Shown here in pieces: positions 15,655 through 24,873 of a stretch of 64,000 nt of DNA. Position 1 is the stretch's first letter. Each line of letters opens with the position of its first letter. The notes beneath the pieces were generated by a model that did not search any database, was not told the DNA's origin, and worked only from the letters and a program-made list of their open reading frames with translations. Position numbers and translations under genes: made by a program. This stretch comes from Pedobacter mucosus. GTDB lineage: Bacteria; Bacteroidota; Bacteroidia; Sphingobacteriales; Sphingobacteriaceae. The stretch spans positions 1,364,001 through 1,428,000 of the forward strand of contig NZ_CP087585.1 of assembly GCF_022200785.1 (NCBI RefSeq), given 5' to 3'.

Positions 15655-18585
15655 ATGCCGTCAACTATACCTTCTTCCGAAAATAATTCAGAGACTAAAG
15701 ATTTAATTGTAAAGCAAAAGTCCAGAAATTCTGATAGCCCTGCTTTTCCAATAATCGGAATGGGAGGCTCTGCAGGCTCATTTGCCGCATTTGAAAAATT
15801 CTTTTTACACATGCCGGTAAATAGTGGGATGGCATTTGTAATTATTATGCATTTAGCACCTATTAATAAGGTCGATGTGGCGTCAATTTTACAGAAATCT
15901 ACATCCATTCCAGTTATTGAAGCGAGTGATGGATTGGAAGTTTTACCCAATCATATTTATGTTATACCTCCTGACCGGGATATGGGTATTCATAATGGCC
16001 ATTTATTATTGTTCAATGCTTCGAGGGAAAAAGGAGCACACATGTCTATCGATTATTTTTTCCAAAGTTTAGCCGAAGATCAGTGGAATCATGCAGTTGG
16101 TATTGTTTTTTCTGGAATGGGAACAGACGGCGAAACAGGTATCAGGATGATTAAGGAGAAACTTGGCATGTGTATGGTTCAAGACCCAGAAACAGCCGAG
16201 TATGAAAGTATGCCGAGTACTGCCTTAAAAACTCATTTGGTTGATTATGTGCTAGCGCCGGAGGATATGCCCGTTAAGCTGATTCAATATTTAAGTCACC
16301 CGGCGTTAAGAGACTCAAATGAAGATGAGTATATCCTAGACAAGGACGATCAAACACAGTTAAAAAAAATATTAATGGTTTTGCGTTCCCATACCGGGCA
16401 TGATTTTACCTTATATAAAAAAAATACGATAACAAGGCGAATAGATCGGCGTATTGCCTTTCATCAATTAGAAGGATATATTCAGTACGTAAATTATTTA
16501 AGAGAAAACCCAGTTGAAGTTGAAGTACTTTTTAATGAACTTCTTATAGGTGTAACCAAGTTTTTTAGAGATTCGCTTGCGTTTGATGCACTCAAAGAGC
16601 ATTTATACCTGATGTTAAAGAAAAAATCTCCTCATGATCCAATTCGGATTTGGGTAGCAGGTTGCTCAACAGGTGAAGAGGCATATACCATTGCAATTTT
16701 AGTAACTGAATATTTAAGCAATTTAAATTTAAAGCAAACGCCTAAAGCACAAATTTTTGCCACAGATTTAGATGCTAATGCCATAGACCAGGCAAGAGCA
16801 GGTTTTTATTTTGAAAACATTGCTTCTGAAGTTTCTGCTGAACGCTTGGAACGCTTTTTCATCAAAAAAAATAATGGCTTTACCGTAAAAAAGGAGTTAA
16901 GGGAGATGGTGGTTTTTGCTCAGCATAACTTAATTAAAGATGCTCCCTTTACTCGTTTAGATTTATTGTGCTGCAGAAACGTAATGATTTACCTTACTAC
17001 TAATTTACAAAAGAAAATTTTACCAGTATTTCATTATTCCTTAAATCCGAAAGGTATATTGTTCTTAGGTCCGGCAGAATCTGTAACAGGGTTTAATGAT
17101 ATTTTTAACGTTGTAGATTCGAAATGGAAACTATTTGAGAAACGCGTAGGTGTTTCTGCTGTTGGGAAAATGCTGGATTTTCCATTTAATATTTCTAATC
17201 AAAATAGTAAATTCCAAAGACCTGATACGAGTCCGGCTCATTCCTTTAAAGAACCTTTAATGGCGTCTTTTAATAGGTTATTACTTGATCATTTTATACC
17301 GTCAGCTTTGCTGGTAAATGAACGAGGAGAAATTTTATATATAAATGGTGATACCTCAAAATTTATTCGTTTAAAAACAGGTGAGGCTATTTTGAATATC
17401 AATCTTATGGCAAGAGAGGAGCTTAAATATGCTTTAGGAAATGCCATTCATCAATCATTTACGCAGCGAACTATTGTCGAAGTTTCCGGTGTAAAAGTTA
17501 AGGAGACAAATCAAGTTAATCTGGTAGATTTTACTGTTAATTACATTACCGATATCGCTTTACAGGGTTTAATGTTGGTGGTATTTTTTGATCGCGGGAC
17601 ACAAAAAAGAGAGCGACAAAAAAATACTAAAAAATACCTCGACGCAGCCAGTGAAGGTGCCATTGAAGAGTTAGAGAAAGAGGTAATTTATACAAAACAG
17701 CAATTAAGAACAACTATAGAACAAATGGAAACTTCGTTAGAAGAATTAAAATCTACTAATGAAGAGTTGCAAAGTACCAATGAAGAATTGCAAAGTACCA
17801 ACGAAGAAGCCTTAACCACTAAAGAGGAAATGCAATCGTTGAATGAAGAGCTTATGACAATCAATCTTCAATATCAAAACAAAGCTGAAGAATTAACGCA
17901 GCTTAATAACGATATGAAGAACCTATTGGATAACACTGAAATTGGTACTATCTTTTTAGATAATGAGCTTAATATTTTACGATTTACACCACAAGTAACA
18001 GGTTTATTTAACGTAATTCCTTCGGATATTGGTAGATCGATAACTCATATTGTTACCAATTTTGATTACCTGGACATAGAAAGTGCAATACAGCAAGTAA
18101 TAGCAAAACTAGTAGGAAAGCAACTGGATGTTAAAACAAAATCTGGTGAATGGTATAATATGAGAATTATGCCGTATAGAACAATGGACAACTTTATCAG
18201 TGGAGCTGTTATAACTTTTCATAAAATTACACAAGAAAAGTTGATGGAAAGCAAAATGCTTTCCTTACTAAATTATGTACAAACTACCATCTCAAAAATA
18301 GTTTACCCAACCTTATTATTAAATAAACAACAATTAATCTTATCCGCAAATCCAGCATTTTTGAAAACTTTTAATTTAAGAGAATATGAAGTTACAGAAC
18401 ATTCTCTAAAAGAGTTTGTTATTAACCATTGGAAAACTAGACAATTGGATCAATTATTTGATGGTTCAGAATTGATTACTGATAAAGCATTTCCACTTAG
18501 TATTGAAAAACCAAATAATTTAAATTTTTTAGTAAGTGCTGAACATCATGGAGAAGATATCATCATATTAACTTTTAAAAATTAG
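15655..18585 (+). CDS. CheB-CheR-PAS fusion (methylesterase/methyltransferase sensor protein)
   Basis: A 976-residue multidomain protein. The CheB methylesterase (about 30-215) keeps its catalytic triad: S39 in GGSAGS, H66 in IMHLAP and D158 in GMGTDGETG. The CheR part (about 235-485) has the N-terminal helical domain (ITRRIDRRIAFH), the SAM motif WVAGCSTGEEAYTIA and LDLLCCRNVMIYL. A PAS-like region follows, then a long coiled coil near 680-770 with three repeats of STNEEL type, and C-terminal PAS domains. No receiver domain is present. The next gene starts 3 bases later. With no receptors, CheA or CheW in the window, it probably acts in non-chemotaxis signalling. Confidence 0.9.
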   Translation: MPSTIPSSENNSETKDLIVKQKSRNSDSPAFPIIGMGGSAGSFAAFEKFFLHMPVNSGMAFVIIMHLAPINKVDVASILQKSTSIPVIEASDGLEVLPNHIYVIPPDRDMGIHNGHLLLFNASREKGAHMSIDYFFQSLAEDQWNHAVGIVFSGMGTDGETGIRMIKEKLGMCMVQDPETAEYESMPSTALKTHLVDYVLAPEDMPVKLIQYLSHPALRDSNEDEYILDKDDQTQLKKILMVLRSHTGHDFTLYKKNTITRRIDRRIAFHQLEGYIQYVNYLRENPVEVEVLFNELLIGVTKFFRDSLAFDALKEHLYLMLKKKSPHDPIRIWVAGCSTGEEAYTIAILVTEYLSNLNLKQTPKAQIFATDLDANAIDQARAGFYFENIASEVSAERLERFFIKKNNGFTVKKELREMVVFAQHNLIKDAPFTRLDLLCCRNVMIYLTTNLQKKILPVFHYSLNPKGILFLGPAESVTGFNDIFNVVDSKWKLFEKRVGVSAVGKMLDFPFNISNQNSKFQRPDTSPAHSFKEPLMASFNRLLLDHFIPSALLVNERGEILYINGDTSKFIRLKTGEAILNINLMAREELKYALGNAIHQSFTQRTIVEVSGVKVKETNQVNLVDFTVNYITDIALQGLMLVVFFDRGTQKRERQKNTKKYLDAASEGAIEELEKEVIYTKQQLRTTIEQMETSLEELKSTNEELQSTNEELQSTNEEALTTKEEMQSLNEELMTINLQYQNKAEELTQLNNDMKNLLDNTEIGTIFLDNELNILRFTPQVTGLFNVIPSDIGRSITHIVTNFDYLDIESAIQQVIAKLVGKQLDVKTKSGEWYNMRIMPYRTMDNFISGAVITFHKITQEKLMESKMLSLLNYVQTTISKIVYPTLLLNKQQLILSANPAFLKTFNLREYEVTEHSLKEFVINHWKTRQLDQLFDGSELITDKAFPLSIEKPNNLNFLVSAEHHGEDIIILTFKN

Positions 18586-18588
18586 ACA

Positions 18589-20208
18589 TTGAATAATAAA
18601 CTTGTTCATAATAGGGAAAAAATAATGAATGGCTTAAGGGATCGTGCTATACAAAAAATTGGCAGCGTAGATTCTGAGCCATTAGATAACTTTTTTGAGC
18701 AAAAAATTAATCATTTTTTAAATGAAATACAGATATTTCAGGTTGAACTTGAAATGCAAAATGATGAGTTAAAGGAGTCTTATAATTCCATTGAAAAAGA
18801 AAGGGAAAAGTTTTCTAGTTTCTTTGATTTAGCTCCGGTTGGTTATTTTATTCTTACCCATATTGGCCAGGTAGAAGAGGTAAATCAAACTGGAATGGAT
18901 TTGCTTAACGCTAAAAAAAGCCAAATTGTTGGCGCTAGAATTCAACGGTTTATTGATGAAGAAGATTGGCCAGTATTTTACTCTTTTTTGAGTCAGATTC
19001 AGAAAAATGATATTAAGCATAATTGTGAGCTTCGCTTAAACGTTACTGATAAAGCGTTTACTTTTGTTAGGGTAGAAGGCAAAGCTGTACAAGGCATTTT
19101 TAGTAATGATATTAGGTATTACATCACAATAACAGATATATCTGAAAGCTTTTTGGCAGGGCAGGCCTTAAAAGAAACGACAGAACGTTTAACGCTAACA
19201 TTAAAAGTTTCAAAAACAGGTACTTGGAGTTTAGATTCAAAATCAAAAACAATATACTTAGATGATTTTAGTAAGGAGTTATTAGGTTTTAGCCAGTGGG
19301 CTTTTGATGGTAACTATTCTAGTTTTTTTGATATTGTTTATGACGAAGATATTGAAAGAGTTAAAGACGCATTCTTAAATAGCGAAACGAACGTTGATAT
19401 TGAATATAGAATCAAAACACAAAAAAATCAATTAAAAATTATTGATGTTAAAGGACATCGTATAGATCAGGCTGGATTAATGAGTTATTTTGTTGGTGTA
19501 ATAACAGATGTTACGGAACAGAAACTAATTGATTTCGAGAAGGAAGAATTTCGAATAGAACAACAGAAAATGTTGTTATCGGCTATTTTAAAGGCACAAG
19601 AGCGGGAAAGGGACAAGGTTAGCCAGGCGTTACATGATAGCGTTAGTCAGTTATTGTACGGAAGTAGATTACAAGTACAAAGCCTTGAGAAAAATTCGGA
19701 ATTTAAAAGTGAGCTTCATGGAATTAGCACACTTTTGGAACAAGCCATAAAAGAAACACGAAATATTTCCCACGAATTAATTCCGTCTATACTGCGGGAT
19801 TTTGGCTTTACTGCCGCAATTAATGAAATGGCGCATCGTTTAAGTCAAGTAGGTTTTTTAATAGATTATTCTTGCTCAGATGTTGCCGAAAAACTTAAAT
19901 ATGAGGTTCAGTTGTACATTTTTCGTATTATTCAGGAGCTACTGAATAATACAATAAAGCATTCAAATGCAACTAGTTCTAATATAATAATTGATAGCAA
20001 ATTAAATATCTTATCAATAAGTGTATCTGATAATGGTGATGGATTTGATATAAACGCTGAAGAAAATCTGAAACGTGGATCTGGAATACGGGGAATAAAA
20101 AATCGAATTTTCTTATTAAACGGAATTGTTGACTTTAAAAGTTCTGCTGAAGGAACAACTGTAGATATAAAATTTGACTATACTCAAACCTTCGATGCAC
20201 TAGTATAA
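18589..20208 (+). CDS. PAS domain sensor histidine kinase (HisKA_3/NarX type)
   Basis: A 539-residue cytoplasmic kinase. The frame opens with a TTG 3 bases after the previous stop; an ATG at 18625 is an alternative that loses only 12 residues. A coiled helix (IFQVELEMQNDEL) leads into two PAS domains (about 75-195 and 200-315), the second with an ITDVTEQK exit. The dimerisation box is RERDKVSQALHDSVSQ with phosphoacceptor H349. The ATPase shows ELLNNTIKHSNA (N box), DNGDGFD (G1) and GSGIRGIKNRI (G2). HisKA_3 kinases usually pair with LuxR-type regulators, but none is adjacent. It sits between the CheB-CheR fusion and a second CheB, 8 bases before the latter. Confidence 0.9.
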   Translation: MNNKLVHNREKIMNGLRDRAIQKIGSVDSEPLDNFFEQKINHFLNEIQIFQVELEMQNDELKESYNSIEKEREKFSSFFDLAPVGYFILTHIGQVEEVNQTGMDLLNAKKSQIVGARIQRFIDEEDWPVFYSFLSQIQKNDIKHNCELRLNVTDKAFTFVRVEGKAVQGIFSNDIRYYITITDISESFLAGQALKETTERLTLTLKVSKTGTWSLDSKSKTIYLDDFSKELLGFSQWAFDGNYSSFFDIVYDEDIERVKDAFLNSETNVDIEYRIKTQKNQLKIIDVKGHRIDQAGLMSYFVGVITDVTEQKLIDFEKEEFRIEQQKMLLSAILKAQERERDKVSQALHDSVSQLLYGSRLQVQSLEKNSEFKSELHGISTLLEQAIKETRNISHELIPSILRDFGFTAAINEMAHRLSQVGFLIDYSCSDVAEKLKYEVQLYIFRIIQELLNNTIKHSNATSSNIIIDSKLNILSISVSDNGDGFDINAEENLKRGSGIRGIKNRIFLLNGIVDFKSSAEGTTVDIKFDYTQTFDALV

Positions 20209-20216
20209 TAATAACA

Positions 20217-21245
20217 ATGATTGAGAATGAAATAAAAAAAATAATTACCATTGGAGCTTCTGCTGGAGGATTTGGGGCGGTATCAAAGGTTCTTACTCAT
20301 TTGCCAGAAAACTTTCCAGCAGCTATATTTATCGTTATCCATATTGGTAAAGATGCTTCTAATCAAATAATTTTAAATACTATTCAAAAATCAACAAGGT
20401 TGAAATGTGAAATCGCATTTGATGGTTGTGAGATTGAGAATAGTGTTGTTTATATTGCTCCTGCAGATCATCATTTAATGGTCGATAAGGGAACTATTCT
20501 TGTTAAAAACGGTGCGACAGAAAATAATTGGCGTCCGTCAATTGATGTTTTATTTAGATCTGCTGCTGCCAATTACGACTCTTGCGTTATTGGAATAGTT
20601 TTATCCGGACTTTTATATGATGGAACTTCTGGCATGAATGCAATTAAGAGGAGTGGAGGAGTTTGCATTGTTCAAGACCCAAACGAAGCTCAATTCGCCG
20701 ATATGCCTCAAAATGTTCTGAGCAATGTTTCAGTAGATCATCAGGTATCTGCAGAGGAAATCGGATATATTTTAATTGATTTGCTTGCTGAGAAAAAACC
20801 TTGCATCCCTAAAGAAAGTCCTAAGGATGTGAAACTCGAGGCAGAAATTACTAAACGAATGTCGAGCAATGTAGATGAGGTTGAGCAACTTGGCGTAAAA
20901 ACGAATTTTACATGTCCGGATTGTGGAGGTATGTTGACGAAAATCAATACTGATAAGGAGCCCAGATATAAATGCTTTACAGGACACGTTTATAGTGAGG
21001 CATTGTTGGGAAAACTTCAAGACAAAAACATAGAGAATTCCATTTGGGTGGCAATAAGAATGATGGAAGAGCGTAAAAATCTTTTGAATAGCCTTTCTGA
21101 AAACAATCCAAATTCAACACAAAAAATACCTTCAAATAATAATTCTGATAGAGTAAATTTTTTATCCGAACATATAGAAAGGCTTAAAACATTACTAACC
21201 GATATTGGAAGCGTTAATAGTAATAAGCAAGCGAATAAGGATTAA
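20217..21245 (+). CDS. Stand-alone CheB-type methylesterase with C-terminal zinc-ribbon-like domain
   Basis: A 342-residue protein. The CheB esterase domain (about 7-190) keeps S15 in GASAGG, H42 in VIHIGKD and D135 in GLLYDGTSG. There is no receiver domain, so the usual control by CheA is absent. A C-terminal domain carries FTCPDCGG and, about 20 residues on, YKCFTGHVY, a Cys-Cys...Cys-His pattern typical of a small zinc site. It begins 8 bases after the histidine kinase, making a three-gene operon of two methylesterases, one methyltransferase and one kinase. Confidence 0.88.
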   Translation: MIENEIKKIITIGASAGGFGAVSKVLTHLPENFPAAIFIVIHIGKDASNQIILNTIQKSTRLKCEIAFDGCEIENSVVYIAPADHHLMVDKGTILVKNGATENNWRPSIDVLFRSAAANYDSCVIGIVLSGLLYDGTSGMNAIKRSGGVCIVQDPNEAQFADMPQNVLSNVSVDHQVSAEEIGYILIDLLAEKKPCIPKESPKDVKLEAEITKRMSSNVDEVEQLGVKTNFTCPDCGGMLTKINTDKEPRYKCFTGHVYSEALLGKLQDKNIENSIWVAIRMMEERKNLLNSLSENNPNSTQKIPSNNNSDRVNFLSEHIERLKTLLTDIGSVNSNKQANKD

Positions 21246-21450
21246 ATCAAAATAATCCCAATGTAAACTGAAGCTTTTTTAAAACTAACATTGTTATTTC
21301 TAGACTTATTTATCTACATCAAAATTAACTCGCATCAGTTTATCGACTATCTGATTTTTTTAACGGGTATTAAACTTTTTAATTACCGTATTACTACAGG
21401 TAACTAAATATCGAAACACGTTGTTATGATTAAACCTTAATAGATTAATC

Positions 21451-21972
21451 ATGGATATTTTAAACTTTAATTGTGATATTTATCAGTATAAGCAACTATT
21501 ATTTGACCGTGCTTTTGCGTATACGCATGATGAAGATGATGCTGCAGATTTGGTACAAGATACCTTTGTAAAAGCATTTCGATTTTCAGAAAGTTTTCAA
21601 TCTGGAACAAATGTTAGGGCTTGGCTCTTTACGATATTAAAAAACACTTTTCTAAATCACTACTATAAAATTAAACGGAAAAAAGAATTAGTAGACAGTG
21701 ATGGTGATTTGAGTTATGCGCAATTGGCTTCAAGCGCAAGCTTAAATTCTGGTAGTTCAAAATTCATGATGGATGACATCCAAAAGGCGCTCTTGTGCTT
21801 ACCTGAAGATTGTAGGTTCTGTTTCTGTAGGTATTTTGAAGGCTATAAGTATCATGAAATTTCAGCAGAATTAAATATACCGCTTGGAACTGTGAAAACT
21901 AAAATTCATACAGCAAGGTTAATATTAAAAAAACTATTAAAAAGCTATCGAATTTCTACTTCTACTTATTAA
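21451..21972 (+). CDS. RNA polymerase ECF-type sigma factor
   Basis: A 173-residue group 4 sigma factor. Region 2 contains the DEDDAADLVQDTFVKAF core-binding and -10 recognition segment and VRAWLFTILKNTFLNH. Region 4 is the helix-turn-helix YKYHEISAELNIPLGTVKTKIH. No anti-sigma factor with a typical zinc or membrane domain follows; the next gene is convergent. It lies 205 bases after the second CheB, so it may be an output or regulator of that signalling cluster. This is inference from position. Confidence 0.9.
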   Translation: MDILNFNCDIYQYKQLLFDRAFAYTHDEDDAADLVQDTFVKAFRFSESFQSGTNVRAWLFTILKNTFLNHYYKIKRKKELVDSDGDLSYAQLASSASLNSGSSKFMMDDIQKALLCLPEDCRFCFCRYFEGYKYHEISAELNIPLGTVKTKIHTARLILKKLLKSYRISTSTY

Positions 21973-22004
21973 CAATTAAAATGAGTCAGTATTCATTATA
22001 TATT

Positions 22005-22034
22005 AAAATTGCCCGAATTCTTTCGGGCAATTTT
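22005..22034 (+). terminator. Bidirectional intrinsic terminator
   Basis: A 12-bp perfect stem (22005-22016 with 22023-22034), GC-rich at the top, with T tracts on both strands. It separates the sigma factor from the convergent secreted-protein gene. Confidence 0.85.
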
Positions 22035-22041
22035 AAATTTA

Positions 22042-22545
22042 TTAATGTTTTCCTCTACCGTGTCCTCTATTGGAATGTCCTTTTTCCGAATGCCCTCTAC
22101 CTCGACTTTGATTGAAAGAATGGTTATTGTTAGATCTATAATTTTTTGGAGAATTATACCTTACAGGTCCACGGCCTCCGTATGAAGTGCGTCTAACGTT
22201 TACATGATTAGCATACCTTACCCGGTGTGTATTGTAACTGCGATAAGGATTATTTCCATAAACAACAACCTTTCGACCATGGTTTAAATTATAGCCTCTA
22301 TAACGAGTTGGCAAATATTTAGATCTTGTCCAGCGGTTTCCATTAAGGTAAACAAATTGCCTTGTTGGCACTGAATAATAAGATTGAACCTCAGGCAGAT
22401 AATAATAATTTACTCTTTGGTAACCGCTCGGAACCCAAGTAGGTTGTGTTTCAATATTTACATTAAGACTTACTTGAGCTTTAGACTGATTTGCAGTTAG
22501 CGCTACAATGCCGATTACTGCAGAGATGATTAGTAGCTTTTTCAT
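22042..22545 (-). CDS. Basic secreted protein, paralogue A
   Basis: A 167-residue exported protein of unknown function. A signal peptide (MKKLLIISAVIGIVALTANQSKAQ) precedes a Tyr-rich globular part containing QPTWVPSGYQRVNYYYLPEV and FVYLNGNRW. The C-terminal 60 residues are low-complexity Arg/Gly/Asn/His/Ser, very basic, ending GHGRGKH. The globular part is clearly related to the neighbouring gene at 22663 (PTGYNHVDYYYFPD, YIYQNGGRW). The tail could bind polyanions such as nucleic acid or polysaccharide, but that is speculation. Confidence 0.7.
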   Translation of the reverse strand: MKKLLIISAVIGIVALTANQSKAQVSLNVNIETQPTWVPSGYQRVNYYYLPEVQSYYSVPTRQFVYLNGNRWTRSKYLPTRYRGYNLNHGRKVVVYGNNPYRSYNTHRVRYANHVNVRRTSYGGRGPVRYNSPKNYRSNNNHSFNQSRGRGHSEKGHSNRGHGRGKH

Positions 22546-22662
22546 GTGATTTCTATTTGTGTGTATTCAAGTAAATTCAAATGCTGTGCCAAGATGATCA
22601 TTGTAACAAGAGAGATAAAGAGAGAGTTCCTTTCGAAACTCTCCCAGCACAACTAAAAATAA

Positions 22663-23274
22663 TTACCCTCGTCCATTTCCACGGCCTTCACGGTTATTTC
22701 CTTTATTAGCATTATTATTTCTGCCTTTGTCTTTCTGTTCATTGCGGCCATTATTTTGCGATGGTTTAGGTTGATTTACCCTCAATACGCTTTTTTGAGT
22801 ACGTGTCGGCCGATTTATATTCTTATTTATGACTACGCTTTTGTTTCCATTATAATTAGGATGCCCTTTTACTACATAATATTTAGCATCACGACTATCC
22901 CTAATAATGGTTTGTTTACCACCATAATTTTTGTATTTACTGTATTGATTTACATATGTATTATTCTGTAAATACGGCTTTGGTTTATTAATAACAACTT
23001 TATAAGAATTGTAAACATCAAAATTTCCATATTGTGAAGGCAACGAATTTACCCAAACCCATCGTCCACCATTTTGATAAATATATTGGCCAGATGGTAC
23101 ATAATAATAGGTATCAATGTCTGGAAAATAATAATAATCAACATGATTGTAACCAGTTGGTCCCCAAACAGGTTGCGAGCCAATATTAATATTCAAACTA
23201 ACTTGAGCGTTTGCGTTTTTTATATTGAAAAACGACACCATCAGCACTGCTGCAAATAAAATTAACTTTTTCAT
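22663..23274 (-). CDS. Basic secreted protein, paralogue B
   Basis: A 203-residue exported protein with a signal peptide ending in NANAQ, immediately followed by VSLNINIGSQPVW as in the paralogue. The Tyr-rich domain (DYYYFPDIDTYYYVPSGQ) spans about 30-100, and a long basic Asn/Gly/Lys/Arg-rich tail follows (NNANKGNNREGRGNGRG). It lies 117 bases upstream of paralogue A on the same strand, so it looks like a tandem duplication with divergent tails. No enzymatic motif is visible. Confidence 0.7.
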   Translation of the reverse strand: MKKLILFAAVLMVSFFNIKNANAQVSLNINIGSQPVWGPTGYNHVDYYYFPDIDTYYYVPSGQYIYQNGGRWVWVNSLPSQYGNFDVYNSYKVVINKPKPYLQNNTYVNQYSKYKNYGGKQTIIRDSRDAKYYVVKGHPNYNGNKSVVINKNINRPTRTQKSVLRVNQPKPSQNNGRNEQKDKGRNNNANKGNNREGRGNGRG

Positions 23275-23373
23275 AGTATTAATATTTAAGGTTTATTGTG
23301 TGTTAATTGAAGGAATAGACAACCACATTTGCATCTAGTTTAACATCCACATTTCGTTTTAACATACTTTAAC

Positions 23374-23381
23374 TATCTTTG
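23374..23381 (+). promoter_or_regulatory. -7 box upstream of gatB
   Basis: TATCTTTG is an exact match to TAnnTTTG, 32 bases before the gatB start. A weak TTTC occurs around the -33 position. Confidence 0.45.
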
Positions 23382-23413
23382 CCATTACAATACATTTAAA
23401 GGCATCATTTTAT

Positions 23414-24871
23414 ATGAGTTTAGGTACTAACGAAAGCAAATACGAACTAGTTTCAGGATTAGAAATTCATGTGCAATTAAATACAAATTCAAAAATTTTT
23501 TCTGCTGATAGTGCTTCATTTGGGGGCTTGCCTAATCAAAATATTTCTACCGTTTCGTTGGCTTTACCTGGTGCCTTACCGAAATTGAATAAAGAAGTTA
23601 TTGCAAAAGCGATCCGGATCGGGCTGGCTCTAAACTGTAGCATAAATCAGATTAATCATTTCGACAGAAAAAATTATTTTTATGCCGATTTGCCTAAAGG
23701 ATATCAAATTACTCAAGATAACCAACCCATTTGCATCAATGGTTTTGTTGAAGTAGAATTGGCTGATGGAAGCACTAAAAAGATTGGCATTAATCGAATT
23801 CATCTCGAAGAAGATGCTGGGAAAAGTATTCACGACCAGAATGTTAATTATTCGTTAGTCGATTTAAATCGTGCTGGCGTACCTTTAATTGAAATTGTAA
23901 CCGAACCTGATATTCGCAGTGCTGAGGAAGCATCAGCTTTGCTTAGTGAAATTAGGAAACTTGTTCGGCATTTAAATGTAAGCGATGGAAATATGGAAGA
24001 AGGAAGTTTGCGTTGCGATGCAAACATTTCCATTAGAGAATTTGGTTCTGAAGCATATGGAACCCGCTGTGAAGTAAAAAATTTGAATTCTATGCGTAAC
24101 GTTCGCACAGCGATGAATTTTGAGTTTACACGACAGGTTGAAGTGATTTCTAATGGAGGGAAAATTATCCAGAGCACTTTAAATTTTGATGCAGAGCATG
24201 GTACAACTTCGCCAATGCGAACTAAAGAAGAAGCAAACGATTACCGATATTTTGCTGATCCAGATTTGCCACCTGTTCAAATTTCTGATGAATGGCTTGC
24301 AAAGATTAAATCGGAAATGCCAATATTGCCGAGTGAAATCTCCAAACAATTAATTTCTGAATTCAGTATTAGCAAAGCTGATGCAGCACTTTTCGCTGAA
24401 GATATTGATCTACTAAATTATTTTAATTTGGCTCTGCCAAATGTAAATAATAAAAAAAGCTTAACTAATTGGCTTATCGGACCAATTAGAGCGTTACTAA
24501 ATGAGCGGGAAATCGCCATTGTCGATTATAAAATTAAACCTTCACAAATGGCTGATGCGATAAATTTAGTTGATGATAAGAAAATTACTCAGCAAATTGC
24601 TATTCAGCAATTATTACCAGCAGTAGAAGAAAGCCAAATTGCTGACGTGGCAGATTTAGCAAAAACTTTAAATCTTTTGATAACAGAAAACGTTGATGAG
24701 TTAGATAGTTTTATTGACGAAGTATTAAATAATTATCCACAACAAGTGATGGCCTACAAAAAAGGTAAAAAAGGCGTATTGGGTCTGTTTGTAGGTGATG
24801 TAATGAAACTTGCTAAAGGTAAAGCAGACGCTAAGAAATTAAATGAGTTAATAATTGAAAAACTAAAATAA
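23414..24871 (+). CDS. gatB: Asp-tRNA(Asn)/Glu-tRNA(Gln) amidotransferase subunit B
   Basis: A 485-residue GatB. It converts misacylated Glu-tRNA(Gln) or Asp-tRNA(Asn) to the amide, with GatA supplying ammonia and GatC as scaffold. The N-terminal kinase-like domain shows EIHVQLNTNSKIFS, the family PLIEIVTEPD and SLRCDANIS. The cradle and tail domain runs from about 290, with YRYFADPDLPP before it and the C-terminal LFVGDVMKLAKGKAD that contacts the tRNA elbow. gatA and gatC are not in this window, as is common in Bacteroidota. The next gene follows after 2 bases. Confidence 0.97.
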   Translation: MSLGTNESKYELVSGLEIHVQLNTNSKIFSADSASFGGLPNQNISTVSLALPGALPKLNKEVIAKAIRIGLALNCSINQINHFDRKNYFYADLPKGYQITQDNQPICINGFVEVELADGSTKKIGINRIHLEEDAGKSIHDQNVNYSLVDLNRAGVPLIEIVTEPDIRSAEEASALLSEIRKLVRHLNVSDGNMEEGSLRCDANISIREFGSEAYGTRCEVKNLNSMRNVRTAMNFEFTRQVEVISNGGKIIQSTLNFDAEHGTTSPMRTKEEANDYRYFADPDLPPVQISDEWLAKIKSEMPILPSEISKQLISEFSISKADAALFAEDIDLLNYFNLALPNVNNKKSLTNWLIGPIRALLNEREIAIVDYKIKPSQMADAINLVDDKKITQQIAIQQLLPAVEESQIADVADLAKTLNLLITENVDELDSFIDEVLNNYPQQVMAYKKGKKGVLGLFVGDVMKLAKGKADAKKLNELIIEKLK

Positions 24872-24873
24872 TA

